DNA from: Vigna angularis
Taxonomy: Eukaryota; Streptophyta; Magnoliopsida; Fabales; Fabaceae
NCBI RefSeq assembly: GCF_016808095.1
Contig: NC_068971.1
Coordinates: forward strand, 45,320,131-45,384,130
DNA: 64,000 bases
Reading direction: 5' to 3'
In this document: positions 11,434 through 23,829 of the stretch, in pieces
Layout: each line of letters starts with the position of its first letter
Position numbering within the stretch: the stretch's first letter is position 1
Made by a program: the position numbers and the translations under genes
Notes under the pieces: generated by a model
Told to the model about the DNA's origin: nothing
Databases searched by the model: none
Seen by the model: the letters and a program-made list of their open reading frames with translations, nothing else

Positions 11434-11866
11434 AGAATTATTGTAGCCAAAACCCTTTATTGTATTGAATTTTGTAATTCACAGTGACCCACTAAGGGAA
11501 CAATTATAGTACTGGCTACAGTGGTTGGTGTGGTTGCTTTTAATATTTTTTGTAGTGGAAAGGGACCACTAAACTTATGTTATTTAATAGTATGTGACCA
11601 CTTCATTTTCAAAGGGACATATTCCATCTTTGCATAATGGCAAGTTAACTTTATTTATTCCAAGTCCACATTTACAGATACTCTGCCTGTGCTGTGACCA
11701 CTTCATTTTCAAAGGGACCACTAAACTTCGAGTTGCTTTCTTATGCTGTGAACTGTTTTCTTTATTAACATAAATCAATATACCAGTAACAGTGGAATGT
11801 TAAAGGGAAAACAAACAACAACATAAACAATTTCCAGACAATCCTCATTTTATTGAACCATAATTC
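11434..11866. other. MULE-1 space between convergent genes
   Basis: This is the 3' region of both convergent MULE-1 genes. It contains two copies of a GTGACCACTTCATTTTCAAA block (about 11592 and 11694). No coding sequence is seen. Confidence 0.6.
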
Positions 11867-12389
11867 TTAGTTACAATTCATCTTTAACAAAAACATAATA
11901 CAAAAGAAAATTGTTAACGCCCATGACAAGATAAACAACAACAACATCATTTTTCCAACTTTCTTCTCTTCTTCTAATTTCCTTTTCAACTTGTCGTTCT
12001 TCTTCCTTAGATCCAATACGAGTTTTTCATTTTCCAAACACATTTGAAGTTCTTCACGTTTTCTTTCAAAGCTTCCTTCAGTTTCACAAACTCCTTCATC
12101 ATGCCATTCAAAGTAATTACAACTTGAATTACTCTGCAATCAAAACAACACAGGATTAATTCAAAATTCAGCAAATGAAATGAAATATTTAATCACTTAC
12201 TGCCCAATTTCTACATCTATAAAACAATCTTCCTTTGTTCTTCACAGTAGTTGCCTTCAAAACCAACAATGTTTCACCACAACCACACAATTTAGAAGGT
12301 AGCCGTGAAGATGATCCACAGCTTTGCGACTTACACGAACCAATTGACCTTCGCGTCCAACCATTTCCTCCACTGTCACCACCTTTCAT
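11867..12389 (-). CDS. MULE-1 companion gene: GRF-type zinc finger protein with a membrane segment
   Basis: Two exons on the minus strand, 12389-12201 and 12133-11867, with GT/AG borders in phase 0, encode 151 aa. Residues 35-73 form a GRF-type zinc finger: CGC at 35-37, a Lys/Gly/Arg loop, FYRC (C59), then CNYFEW (C68, W73). The intron falls between C59 and C68. Residues 84-123 are a charged, heptad-like coiled coil (SFERKREELQ to RKLEEEKK). Residues 125-146 are a hydrophobic membrane segment, followed by a five-residue tail. GRF fingers in other proteins bind nucleic acid; the role here is unknown. It converges on the transposase gene and starts about 230 bp inside the right arm. I chose M at 12389 because upstream codons read into the arm-proximal leader. 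No lesion is visible. Confidence 0.75.
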
Positions 12390-12620
12390 TTCACTACAAG
12401 AAAACAATCCCTTCATCAGCTTTGGTGCCCACAAAAACCCTATATCCCAAATCGTCATATTCACACGAAGAACAGAAGAAGACCAAAACCAAAACATACG
12501 AACTTACCTCAACAATACCAACTCCAACCTTCAGATGTACCCAACTTCTTTCTCCTCAGCTGCAGCCACGAAGAACAACCAAACTTCTTCAAATCTCATT
12601 TATAAAAGATCACGAAGTGC

Positions 12621-12859
12621 TTAACTGACTTAATCTCAGTTCAACAGTTAAACATCCCACGTGGCAGAGAGTGAAGCAGAGAGATCAATGATCACGTGGC
12701 ATCTCCGTTTGCCACATCCACAAAAACTTAACACCGTCCATTTTTAAGGACTAATACTCAGAGTTTCAAAACTATAAGGACTAAAAACCATCAAAGTTCT
12801 GAGCAGGGACTAAAAACAAAATCGCCTGATAGTTCAGGGACTAAAAACATATTTAACCC
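12621..12859 (-). repeat. MULE-1 right terminal inverted repeat
   Basis: Complete arm. Read on the minus strand it starts GGGTTAAATATG at 12859 and carries AGTCCCTGAACTATCAGGCG. It is the likely promoter side of the GRF gene. Confidence 0.9.
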
Positions 12860-14006
12860 TTTTGAATATCATTCTTTACAAAAATCGAGGTTAACTAATT
12901 CATATCATTCTTTACAAAAAAATTTTAAGGTTAGTTTCTTTTATATTGATATATTTTTCTTCCAGAAAAAAATATTTCTTTTCATATAGTTTACCTTAAA
13001 CGTTTGTTAATATATGACTTTCCATCAAAAAAATATCTCTTTGTGATTTATGTTAAATATATTAAAAACTATCTATGAAATTATTCTAAATATACAATTA
13101 AATATCATATTTATAATAGAAAAATATGAAATAAATCTAAAATATAAATAAAAATAATAATAAATTCACTAAATATAAAAGATAAAAGATAATATTTCTA
13201 ATTTTACCTTAAGTTTGTGGATAAACTAAGTATATTATCAATATAATCGAGTGACACCAATAATTTTTGAAAAGTTTTTAACGCATTTTTTTAAAATATT
13301 ATTTTCTAATTTAAACTTAATAAAGAATTAATTATTTTTAATATTTTAATTAAATTTTTTAAATTTTGAGAACATTTTAACTTACTTTTATTGTAAAATT
13401 GAAAAAATAGTTTAGTTTGTTTTATATAAGTTATTATTTTAATAATTATTATTACATATAAAAATATTAAAACAAAATCATTATTTATTATTAAATTTTT
13501 AACTAAAAAGAAAATTTTAAAAAATATGTTAAACAATTTTCGAAAATTCGAATTTTGATAACTGTTTATATTTTATATTACTCTTATTATTTCTTTTATT
13601 ATTATTTTTATTATTTTTTTATTATTCTCATTATTATAATTATCATAGTAATAATTAAAATAATAGCATAGATTAAATTATATTAAAATAAACTAAATAC
13701 TTTTTAAATTTTATAATAAAAGTAATTTAATTTTTTTTAAATTCAAAAAATATTAAAATTAATTGATTATTTTTTAAAATTTAGATTAAAAAGTAAAATT
13801 TTAAAAATTTGTTAAATTAAAAAAATTATTAAAATAAATTAATTATTATTAAAAATTAAATTAAAAATAAAATTTAGAAGAAATATGTTAAACAGTTTTC
13901 AAAAACTATTTAACTCTTCAGCTACCTAGATACAATCTACAATATATTTATAAATTTGAAAATGTGTTTAAATTAAAAAAAAATTAGAATATAAAATATG
14001 ATTTCA
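12860..14006. other. AT-rich intergenic stretch
   Basis: Very AT-rich sequence with many A/T runs. I see no gene, no inverted-repeat element and no RNA gene. Short open frames here are composition artefacts. Confidence 0.7.
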
Positions 14007-14062
14007 ATTTATGTAACATCCCATTTTTAATAGTAAAATACTACTAAAATGAATATTACATA

Positions 14063-15823
14063 GGTTTAAACCCTCCCTTGGTCCTCAAGTTTGTATGGAA
14101 ATCTCATTTGGGTCCTCAAGTTTTCATCTGTCTTAATTGGATCATATTTTTTGTAAAAATGAGCACATTGTACCATAACCGTTAAATTGTAACAAACGGC
14201 GTTAGTTAGTGCTGACGTGTTACATAATTAATACGCTGATGTCAAAATATTTTATTACGTGGAATTTTTATTTAATTTGAGAGATTATGACATGGCAACC
14301 TTTGGTCGTTCTCTTCTTCTTCGTTTTGATCTTTTATCTGGGGCAAGGAAAGTGCTCGCGATGGTGCAACCAAATGGCATTTACGGTGGCTCGTGGCGGC
14401 GTGAGAAATAATTTACTAGGGCTTATATTTTGTATCTCCTTTCTTGAGCGTTAGAGATTTTTCCCCTTTCTGGAAGACCAGAGACTGCATCTTGTGAGTG
14501 AAAAACCTGTTTGCATCGGTGGAAAGTAATGGCTGGTATCTATGCCTTATCAAAAGCAAGCTCCTCCTCCAAAATGAATCAGGCGAGCATCCGAGAAAGC
14601 CCCATCTCCCAATTAAAATGGGGATTTCAACGTAGGATTATTGTTAAGGTAGCCATGGATACGCTATCTTTTAATTACTATTACTGGCCAGCATTTTACA
14701 TCTGAGTAACTGATCTTTTAATATGGTGTTAAATGTGATAATAAAATCAGTTAATTAAATGGGTATTTGAATTAATTCAGTCATTCAGTTGTAGTTTCAA
14801 GTTGAAAGCTAGAACAGTAAATTATTATTTATAGAATTTATATAAATAAAATGAACAGGGTTGAACGTGGAGCCTACATGGACATTGTCGCTTTTTTGCA
14901 ACTAGGATGAGAGGGTTTTTCTTGTGTTGGACAATTCCAGGAAGCATATCAGTATCTATGTCGTCACTTTTCATCCCTTGAGGCAAATCCCAATTATTTG
15001 GGAAAGGAAATTGATCTGGGATAAGGTTTCTTTTAGGAATTAACTTTATTAATTAAATTTGAAATCCTAATTGAATAATTAGGATGAAAACCCTCCTCTG
15101 CCTTCTCTAATGGAGTTCTGCACACTTCCAATTAGGGTTCTTTCTCTCACTATCTTGCGGATTTTGATTGGTTGCGATTTTCCAATTCTCGTTTTTGGTG
15201 TGCTAAACTGTGAGCATTGTTTTTGAATTGGGGGATTTTCATGTTTCGGTTGGGTTGGGTGTGCGGATGCATTATGCTACGTGTTTTGCAGATGGATTGT
15301 GTGGAATTTCGAAATGGTTGAGAGTTTCAGTTGTTCTATTGTAAATGGTGGAGTTTTTTTTTTCTGTTTGGGTGATTTTTCTTATGTGTATGCTTTCTTT
15401 ATTAACTGCTGCAGGGGTTTCGGGATGTGTATCTGCAACTGAATCAAGAAGAATGTCATTTTTTTGGTCTGTGATTGTGTTGTAGATGGTGGGTGACGCC
15501 GATGGAGCAACAATGGGGGAGGAAGCAGAGGGGGAGGGAGGAGAAGATCTGGTTCTAGTCAAAACATCACCACGTGGCCTTTCAAATCACCACGTAGGCT
15601 ACCTGGATAAAACACATCAAACACTCAATTTTAGTGCACAATGCCACGTCGGTAAATGAAAAAATCCAGCTCACATCAATTTAACGCCGTCTCACACCAC
15701 TTAACGGTTATGATACAATGTGCTCATTTTTACAAAAAATATGATCCACTTGAGACAGATGAAAACTTGAGGACCCAAATGAGATTTCCATACAAACTTG
15801 AGGACCAAGGGAGGGTTTAAACC
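14063..15823. mobile_element. MULE-N: non-autonomous Mutator-like element
   Basis: 1761 bp with inverted repeats of about 150 bp starting GGTTTAAACCCTCCC at both ends. It is flanked by a perfect 9-bp duplication, TATTACATA (14054-14062 and 15824-15832). It sits 51 bp inside solo LTR A. The interior has no transposase. Two modest open frames (14511-14705 plus; 15272-15562 minus) do not resemble a family I know; a captured gene fragment is possible but unproven. Confidence 0.9.
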
Positions 15824-17917
15824 TATTACATATATGATAAATTAACTAATACAAGAAACAAACCTACGAAAAACAATATCTACACACGTAAACTTGTTCT
15901 ACTTCTTTACTGAATCTTCTCGATCACCTATTGTTGAAGTAACTGAAATAGATGTCTCCCTAAGCTCACACCAATCAGGTGATTATCGTAAAAGAAAAAA
16001 CATACAAGGACAGACAACATAAAAGTAAAGGTAAGCTAGATATAAAAGAGTTCATACAATTGTATCACATAACACATTGACATAATTATTCAAACAAGAT
16101 AAATTAGTTCAGACATCTTAACATGTTATGACCTAGATTTTACCGTCCGGACTTAGAATGATTGTCAAGCTATGGCGGGTCATGCACTCGTGGTGACCTC
16201 TACTGCTTTGCAAAGTTATTACCAATGAGTTTCACCCTACCACATTCACGAGGTTAGTCTGTTCCGGGCCTTGAGGCATACTGGAAGCCCCTAAGACTAA
16301 GACCTCCTGCTACTCCTCACGACATGGTTCAATCCTCTCTACTTGAGAATGAAAGACCATTGGAGTTTTAGGATAACCCTCAAGACTGAGCTCCCTACAA
16401 ATCATTTTAAACTTACACAGGGCACCACCATGAAACCTCTCCGTGAGGATCATGGAATTACGTCCATCAACCATACTTTAAAACCACATACTTTCATTCA
16501 CTTTAAATCACTACTCATACCTTTGAATCACATACTTTTATGTGTAGTTAACATCCATGTTTATCCTCTTTTATATAATACAAAACACTCTCAAACATAC
16601 TTCACAAACCAAACAACACCCAACATAATACAACACAAGATGATAGAAAAAGATAGTAAACTAAACTCAGAACTTTCGCACAAGGCACCCCATTTGCAGA
16701 GCGAGACTAGGAGTTTCTCGCACAGTGACATAACTCGTCGTGGGAATTAACTCATAGAGGTACCAGACTTCAAGCCCCTCGCATAACGCACCCAGATCGC
16801 TATGCGAAAGCCCAAACAGAGACCAAAACCCTCACTCATTGCTATGTGCCTCCTTTCGCTATTCGAATTTAAACTGTCAGTGATTCCAAACCAACATCAG
16901 TCGCACAATGCCCAGATTCGCTATGCAAATCATCTGACAGAGAACAACCCTCTCCAGTCGCTCGCTGTTGAGAGGGTCGCACCTCCCAACAAAAGTTGTG
17001 CATAAAAGAATGCAGTATAGTACTAGGCAGTGACTCCTAGGTCGTCTCTCAAGGACCAATTTGTGGTTCAGTCTCAGATCAAACACGTAGTGGGGGGATT
17101 TTTTTTGAAAGTGTTTTGTGAATGCAATTAAACTAAATAAAAAAATAAAAATTAAACACAACCGAATATAAGTGAAAGCATTAAAGTGCATGAAAATAGT
17201 AAACCGAACATTACACACTAGTCAAAAAAATTAAATTCGGCGTGAAAACTAAATACGTGACCCACACTTGAAATTGCTAAATCATAAATCGCATAAGTTG
17301 GAAACAAAATTGCTACATGGAAGTGAAATTGTGAAATTAGAAAAATTATCATTGCGGTGGGAATAAAAAGAAGAAGGCAACATCCAATCTAAAGCTAATA
17401 ACTGAGAGGCACATTGTGGTTTGGAACTCCGTGCAGCTGAAATAAAAGTTTAAAGCAAAAGTTTGTGAAGCAATTGAAAATGCAATGCAACGTTAAGCTA
17501 AAAATTAAATGGACCGAAAATTGGAAAGCAAAGACAAAATAAAAGCTAGCATGTTCCTTCCTATCCGCGTGAAAACCTCCATCCCGAGAAGAATGTAACA
17601 TCCTCTAGAAGAATCTCTTTCTTTTCCTCATGTGTGTGGCGGCTTTTGTCAACCTCTCACGTCCAACACCACGATGTGCCAAGCTCCCAGCGTGACACCT
17701 CCTGCTTCCATCATTCTCCGCACTTCTCCAAAAAGATAAAAACTTCTCCTTCAAAATAAAACTAAATGCTTCCAGCAAAAATGGGAGAGTTCCCTCCGTA
17801 ATCCTCCTAGTCTCCACGGCTTTCTAAGGTGGCTCTTTCCAAGATAACCAAATCATTCTCTCTTCCCCTAGGTGGCGGCTGACTCCCCAAGTAAAAGTCA
17901 CCCCTCCTTTTCAATGA

Positions 17918-18251
17918 GGTTTAATCATTCACTTAGTCCCTATTTTCGCATGGAATCTCAATTTCGTCCCTTTCTTTCTGAAAATATCAATTGGGTCCCA
18001 ATTTTATGAAAATTGCAACAAATCGATCCTTTCCGTTAAATACTGTCAAACGGCGTTACGGTGTGTTTGACGTGGCACGCTGCGTTGGACGTGTTATCTG
18101 ACGTGGTTGAACAGAGCAGGAGCAGTGGGGCACGTGGATATTGAATATCAAATAAGTAAAAAGAAAAGAATTGTTTTATAAGTAAAAAGCACGTGGATAT
18201 CGAATTAGGGATTCTTCTCTCTCAGTGCTTCTAGGGTTGGGTTCGTCCAAA
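17918..18251 (+). repeat. MULE-2 left arm (with 141-bp extra segment)
   Basis: The outer 125 bp match the right arm. 18043-18183 is unique to the left and includes a partial copy of the GCACGTGGATAT motif. 18184-18251 matches the right arm again. Confidence 0.9.
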
Positions 18252-18717
18252 GTTGGTTTCATTTCAGAAAATTGGGGTATCAATTTGGGTATTTAGGGTT
18301 GAATCGAGGTTGACCTTCAGAGAGTGTGCAGTTGTCGTCGTCCTCATCGGAGTTGTGGGACCTTCTTCAGTTGCAATCAGGAGTGGCCAGGTCAGTAAAA
18401 GTTTGGTTTTGTTAGAAACCTTTATCTTGCGATGTTGGGTGGTGGTCCCCGTCTATGTATTGTGTTTTATTTTTGATTGCAATGTTGTGGTCCCGTTGGT
18501 CGGATTGTGTTCCATTTTTTATTGCAATGTTGTGGTCCCGTTGGTCGGATTGTGTTCCATTTTTTATTGCAATGTTGTGGTCCCCCCATGCCCCCCATGT
18601 TTAAAGTGATAATTTTCTGTGTGTGTGAGTGTGTTTTGGTTACGGTTTTAATACATGTTTTGTCGTGAATTGATTATATTATAGGTGTACAAATACTTAT
18701 ATATAGTGTTTTGCATC

Positions 18718-21700
18718 ATGGACGAGGATATTGAGGTTGTCTTTCACCATGGAGGGAAATTAGTTAACGATGGGAAGCTTAAGTATGAAGGGGGGGGAGA
18801 CATCTAGGTTTATGTTTGACCCAGATGTTTGGAGTTATTTCGTGATTGTTAGTGTAGTGAAGTCTTTGGGATACGATGGGCTTAAAGATATGTGGTACTC
18901 TGTAGGAGGGGCTTCAATTTTGGATGATAAGTTAGAGCGTCTGTGTGATGACACTGGTGCCATGCATATGGTTAATTTAGCTAGGCTGAATGGTGAGGTC
19001 CATGTGTTTTTGATACACCCTGTTTCTGAACCCGAAGTCATACATATGCTGGAACATGTTGGTAATGATGAAGGAGAAGTTGAAGACAGGGGTGAAGAAG
19101 TGGAAGTTGAGGCTGTAATGGAGGAAGAGGTTGATGGACTTCAACAAGTTGAGGAAGTTGGTGGTGATGGTGAAGAAGTGGAAGTTGAGGCTGTTATGGA
19201 GGAAGAGGATGTTAGAGTTGAACAAGTTGGTTGTGTGTTGGAAGAGATGGGTGAACAAGTGGAAGTTGAGGCTGTTATGGAGGAAGAGGTTGTTGGAGTT
19301 GAACAAGTTGGTTGTGTGTTGGAAGAGATGGGTGAACAAGTTGAAGTTGAGGCTGTTATGGAGGAAGAGGTTGTTGTAGATGAACAAGTTCAGGAAGTTG
19401 GTGGGGATGGTGAAGAAGTGGAAGTTGAGGCTGTTATGGAGGAAGAGGTTGATGGTGATGGTGAACATGAAGGTGTAGAACAGAATGAAGTTGAAGCAGA
19501 TGTGGAAATTCGAAGTTGGAATTCCTCTTTTGAGAATGGTAGTGGTGATGGAAATAATGAGTGGTTGGAGGGGCTTGTTGATATCAATGTTGGTTGTGAT
19601 ATAGATGATGATATACATGCAGAGTTCGAGGGAAATGTGGAAGTGGAAGTCCAAAGTATGTCAAATGACTCTAGTGGACCATTAATTAGTGGAGCAGAAA
19701 GTGGAGCAGAAAGTATGTCAAATGTTGGTTGTGATAGAGGTTTATCAGATGATGAGTGGGAATCTGAACAATTAATTAGTGGAGCAGAAAGTGACTCTAG
19801 TGGACCATGTTCTAGTGTAGAGGGTTATGGGAGTTTTCCAACATTTGTGTTGCCAAAAAGTATGGTTGACTTTAAGTGGGAAGTTGGGATATATTTTGCT
19901 GAAAAGCAAGACATTATGGAGGCTATAAAAGATTATGCGTTGGATAATGGAAGAAATATACACTTTGTTAAGAATGATAAAGAAAGAATCAGGTTGAAGT
20001 GTGTGGGTGCAAAAGGTGAATGCCCTTGGAAGTTATATTTTGGTTATATGAAGGCAGTGAAAACATGGCAGTTGAAAACAATGGTGGACAACCATACCTG
20101 TAGCAGGGAGTTCAACCTTAAATTAATTGATGCCAAGTGCTTGAGCAAAAAGATACACAAAACTATTAGAGATAATCCTACAGTTAAGGGTGTGGATATA
20201 AGGGAAAAAATTCAAAGGAAATGGAACATTGGTATTTCTAGGTGTATGGCCTATAGGGCCAAAAACATAGCAACAGAGCAAATTGATGGCTCTTTCAAAG
20301 AACAGTATAAAAGGTTATATGATTATGCCCATGAGTTGGTGGCCAAAAATCCTGGGTCAACAGTGAAACTAAAGGTTGAGGATGTGGGGGGTAAAGTCAT
20401 TTTCAAGAGATTCTATGTATGTTTAAAGGCTTGCAAAGACAGTTTTATGTCATGCAGGCCAATTATTGGTTTAGATGGAGCATTTTTGAAAGGTAAGTAC
20501 GGTGGTGAGTTGTTAACAGCTGTGGGCCGAGATGGGAATGAGCAGATGTTGCCAATTGCATACTGTGTTGTTGAAGTTGAGAACAAGGAGTCATGGAAGT
20601 GGTTCCTGGAACTGTTGGTAGATGACCTTGGAGGGGCTGAAATTTGTTCCACATTTACCTTTATATCAGACCAGCAGAAGGTAATATTCATTTGTACATT
20701 TTAATTTGAGGTTGTTAAGTATTTGTTGCCTGTATTCATTACTTGTATATTGTTTGCAGGGTCTACTTCACGCAATAGATGAATTGCTTCCTGGAGTTGA
20801 TCAAAGGTTTTGTGTGAGGCATATGTATGCCAACTTCAGGAAGAAATACCCTGGTAAAAACCTGAAGCGTTTAATGTGGAGGGCAGCTACAGCCACACAT
20901 CCACAAACATGGGAGATGGAAATGAGAAACATAAGAGCAGTAAACGAAGATGCTTATAAGCATTTGATTGCCATCCCTCCAAGGTTAGTCTTCAAAAGTA
21001 TAACATAATTCCTTATTCATATAATGTTAATAATAATTGTATTATTTGTTGTAGGTATTGGTCAAGATCAAGGTTCACTGAAAGAGCTAAATCTGACACC
21101 TTAGTAAACAATATGAGTGAGGGCTTCAACAGTGTCCTCGTTTCTGCCAGGAGTAAACCCATCATTACGATGTTGGAGACGATAAGGCTTTACCTCATGC
21201 AAAGATGGGCAAAGAACAGGTCAAGCCTATCATCATTTACTGGATCCATCTGTCCCAAGATTCTATCCAGATTTAGAAAGGAATGTCATTTAACTCAAAA
21301 TTGGATTCCTAGGTAAATTTCAGTAATCACTTCTATGTTATATATTAATTTACTACTGTGCCTAATAATTATTGTTGTCTTCTTGTACACAGTTGGTCAG
21401 GCAACAAGCTATTCGAAGTTCGTCACATGTCTAACAATGGAGATAAGTTTGTAGTCAACCTAGATGAGTCCTCATGCACATGCAGAACTTGGATGATGAC
21501 TGGAATCCCCTGTTGTCATTCATTGGCTGCAATGAAGTTCCTCAACATTGATGGACAACAATTTATTGAGTCTTGCTACATGAAGTCCAAATATGAGGAG
21601 ACATATTCAACAATCATATATCCCTTAAATGGAGCCAACATGTGGAACATTACTCCATATCCTGATGTGTCTCCACCACACAAAAGAGTAATGCTTGGAC

Positions 21701-21963
21701 GACCAAAGAGAAAACGAAGGCTAGAGCAATGGGAAATGAGGAAGGATGAATCAAGAATGACCAAATCTGGCTTGCAAAAGAGATGTGGCATATGTAGAGA
21801 ACATGGCCATAACAGAACTCGTTGCCCATCTGCAACCCAACCAGGAACTGTGCCCAGTACATCAGCAACCCAAGCAACTCCATCCACTCAACAATCTGAA
21901 ATATTGTGTACATCAGCACATCAGCCCAGTACATCAGCACATCACTCTGGGAATCAACTGTAG
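18718..21963 (+). pseudogene. MULE-2 transposase (PB1-like/MuDR/DDE/SWIM/zinc knuckle) with a +1 frameshift
   Basis: Exons by my model: 18718-20680, 20760-20983, 21055-21312 and 21393-21963, all with GT/AG borders and consistent phases; 1004 aa if one extra G is ignored. The ATG at 18718 opens a PB1-like domain (FHHGGKLVNDGKLKYEGG) that shifts frame in a run of eight Gs (18790-18797); seven Gs would join it to the downstream frame (FMFDPDVWSYF). Next come five copies of an EVEVEAVMEEEV repeat (about 19100-19450), a MuDR-type domain (about 19860-20110), the core with D in IIGLDGAFLK, D in SDQQK and E in MSEGFN, a SWIM finger (CTCRTW...GIPCCH) and a knuckle (CGICREHGHNRTRC). It has two more introns than MULE-1 within the core, so the two are distinct lineages. 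The frameshift could be a true lesion or a homopolymer sequencing error. Confidence 0.85.
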
Positions 21964-22249
21964 TAGACAGTAGGAATTAACTGATGCAAATTTGTAATAT
22001 TTCTGGTACTGTAGTTGATATTAACTGATGGAACTTCATGTTGATATTTCTGGTCTGTATGACAGCACTTTTATGTAGGAACTTCAGCTTAATTAAAGAA
22101 CTGTTTTGGTTCATTTGGTTCCATTTATCTGTTGTGTGCATTGATGTTATGTTGATATTAAAGAAATGTTTTGGTGTGCATTGATGTACTACTTCAGCTT
22201 AATTAAAGAACTGTTTTGCTGTGGGCATGACTCAGAAATAACAACACAG

Positions 22250-23060
22250 AACGAACGCTTTAAGATTCAACCCAAATTAAAACCGAACGCTAGATACGGA
22301 CGCTCGCTAACTGAGAAAACATGCAAAATGAACATCACATATAAGGAACGAACGCCTTCAAGTTACTGGAGTCTGCCGAACGTTACAATCACTAGTATAA
22401 CAAAACGCCAAAACCGAACGCTCAGAAACACTACCACACAGACCGAACGCTTTAACATTCAACCCAAATTAAAACCGAACGGACGCTCGCTAACTGAGAA
22501 AACATGCAAAATGAACATCACATATAAGGAACGAACGCCTTCAAGTTACTCGAGTCTGCCGAACGTTACAATCACTAGTATAACAAAACGCCAAACCGAA
22601 CGCTCAGAAACACTATGACACAGACCGAACGCTTTAACATTGAACCCAAATTAAAACCGAACGGACGCTCGCTAACTGAGAAAACATGCAAAATGAACAT
22701 CACATATAAGGAACGAACGCCTTCAAGTTACTCGAGTCTGCCGAACGTTACAATCACTAGTATAACAAAACGCCAAAACCGAACGCTCAGCAACACTACG
22801 ACACAGACCGAACGCTTTAACATTGAACCCAAATTAAAATCGAACGGACGCTCGCTAACTGAGAAAACATGCAAAATGAACATCACATATAAGGAACGAA
22901 CGCCTTCAAGTTACTCGAGTCTGTCGAACGTTACAATCACTAGTATAACAAAACGCCAAAATCGAACGCTCACAAACACTACCACACAGACCGAACGCTT
23001 TAAGATTCAACCCAAATTAAAACCGAACGGACGCTCGCTAACTAAGAAAACATGCAAAAT
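22250..23060 (+). repeat. ~183-bp tandem repeat, about 4.5 copies, inside MULE-2
   Basis: Copies of GAACGCTTTAA start near 22253, 22445, 22627, 22810 and 22993 (steps 192, 182, 183, 183). The unit contains AACCGAACGGACGCTCGC, CATCACATATAAGGAACG and ACTAGTATAACAAAACGCC. It lies between the stop codons of the two convergent MULE-2 genes. Because 183 is a multiple of 3, long frames stay open by default; I see no other support for coding. Confidence 0.9.
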
Positions 23061-23241
23061 CAACATGAAGTACATTCCATCATAAGAACGAGCGTCACAT
23101 ATATGAAATCATGGTGATGGTGAACGAGCGTCACATATGCAAAATCATCATGAAGTACATTACAAACAATACAAACTTTTATAGTCAAAATAACTTTGGT
23201 TCATTGCATTCTAAGTACATCCCATCATAAGTACAATGAAA

Positions 23242-23794
23242 TCATGGTGATGGTGAACGAAAAAACACTATTGTAAGTACAATAATGTTCACCACAACAA
23301 GAACACAGACAATCCCTAACAGTACATTAAGCCTATTTCCCAATTTCTTCACACAGCAGTCCAAATCACTTATAATCTTCCATCCACTTTCCATTGCTTC
23401 TCTGTTCAGCAAACACTCAGACTTGCCTTCACACTTTGCACTGGTTTCCGTTTCAATAACCCCATGATCTGCACACCATGTGAAATAATTGCAACCACCA
23501 TCTTCACCACCATTCTGTACAACAAAACACCAATCAGGGCACCCTGGAACTGAATATAAGATGAACGAAAAACCCAACAAAAAACCTTACCTTGAACTTA
23601 GGGCAGCCCCAAAATTGCTTGCCTCTGTTCTTGACTGTTCTTGCAGTTCTGATAACACATTTCATCCCACAATAGCACAACGGACTACCATTGTTGTTCT
23701 TAACTCCTCGAGCACCACCACAGACCACATTACTATCTTGCTTCCGCCACCCGCTGCATGACAAAGACGAGCAGGGATGCATCTTCAACCGCAA
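23242..23794 (-). CDS. MULE-2 companion gene: GRF-type zinc finger protein with a membrane segment
   Basis: Two minus-strand exons, 23794-23591 and 23514-23242, GT/AG, phase 0, encode 158 aa (154 if M at 23782 is used). The GRF-type finger covers residues 40-81: CYC at 40-42, RTVKNRGKQFWGC (C64), then CNYFTW (C76, W81). The intron splits the finger between C64 and C76, as in the MULE-1 gene. Residues 82-130 include a Cys-rich linker without the strong coiled coil seen in MULE-1. Residues 131-153 are a hydrophobic membrane segment, followed by a five-residue tail. Orientation and place (convergent to the transposase, next to the right arm) are the same as in MULE-1. No lesion is visible. Function is not known; a nucleic-acid or transposase partner is a guess. 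Confidence 0.75.
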
Positions 23795-23829
23795 CTTCGA
23801 TTAAACCGTAGAAGTACTCAGAAGAATTC

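Larger units (their letters stand above)
7521..12859 (+). mobile_element. MULE-1: two-gene Mutator-like element
   Basis: A 216-bp inverted repeat (7521-7736 and 12621-12836) frames a transposase gene on the plus strand and a small GRF zinc finger gene on the minus strand. I counted three mismatches between the arms. The right arm continues 23 bp further to GGGTTAAATATG (read inwards on the minus strand), a typical Mutator-type end; the left arm lacks these bases. No 9-bp target duplication is visible, as expected if the left tip is lost. The nearly identical arms imply a fairly recent insertion. Confidence 0.85.

Noticed and set aside
22166..23085. Two ~150-aa frames over the 183-bp array
   Set aside because: Open only because the unit is a multiple of three; no start context, domain or homology seen.
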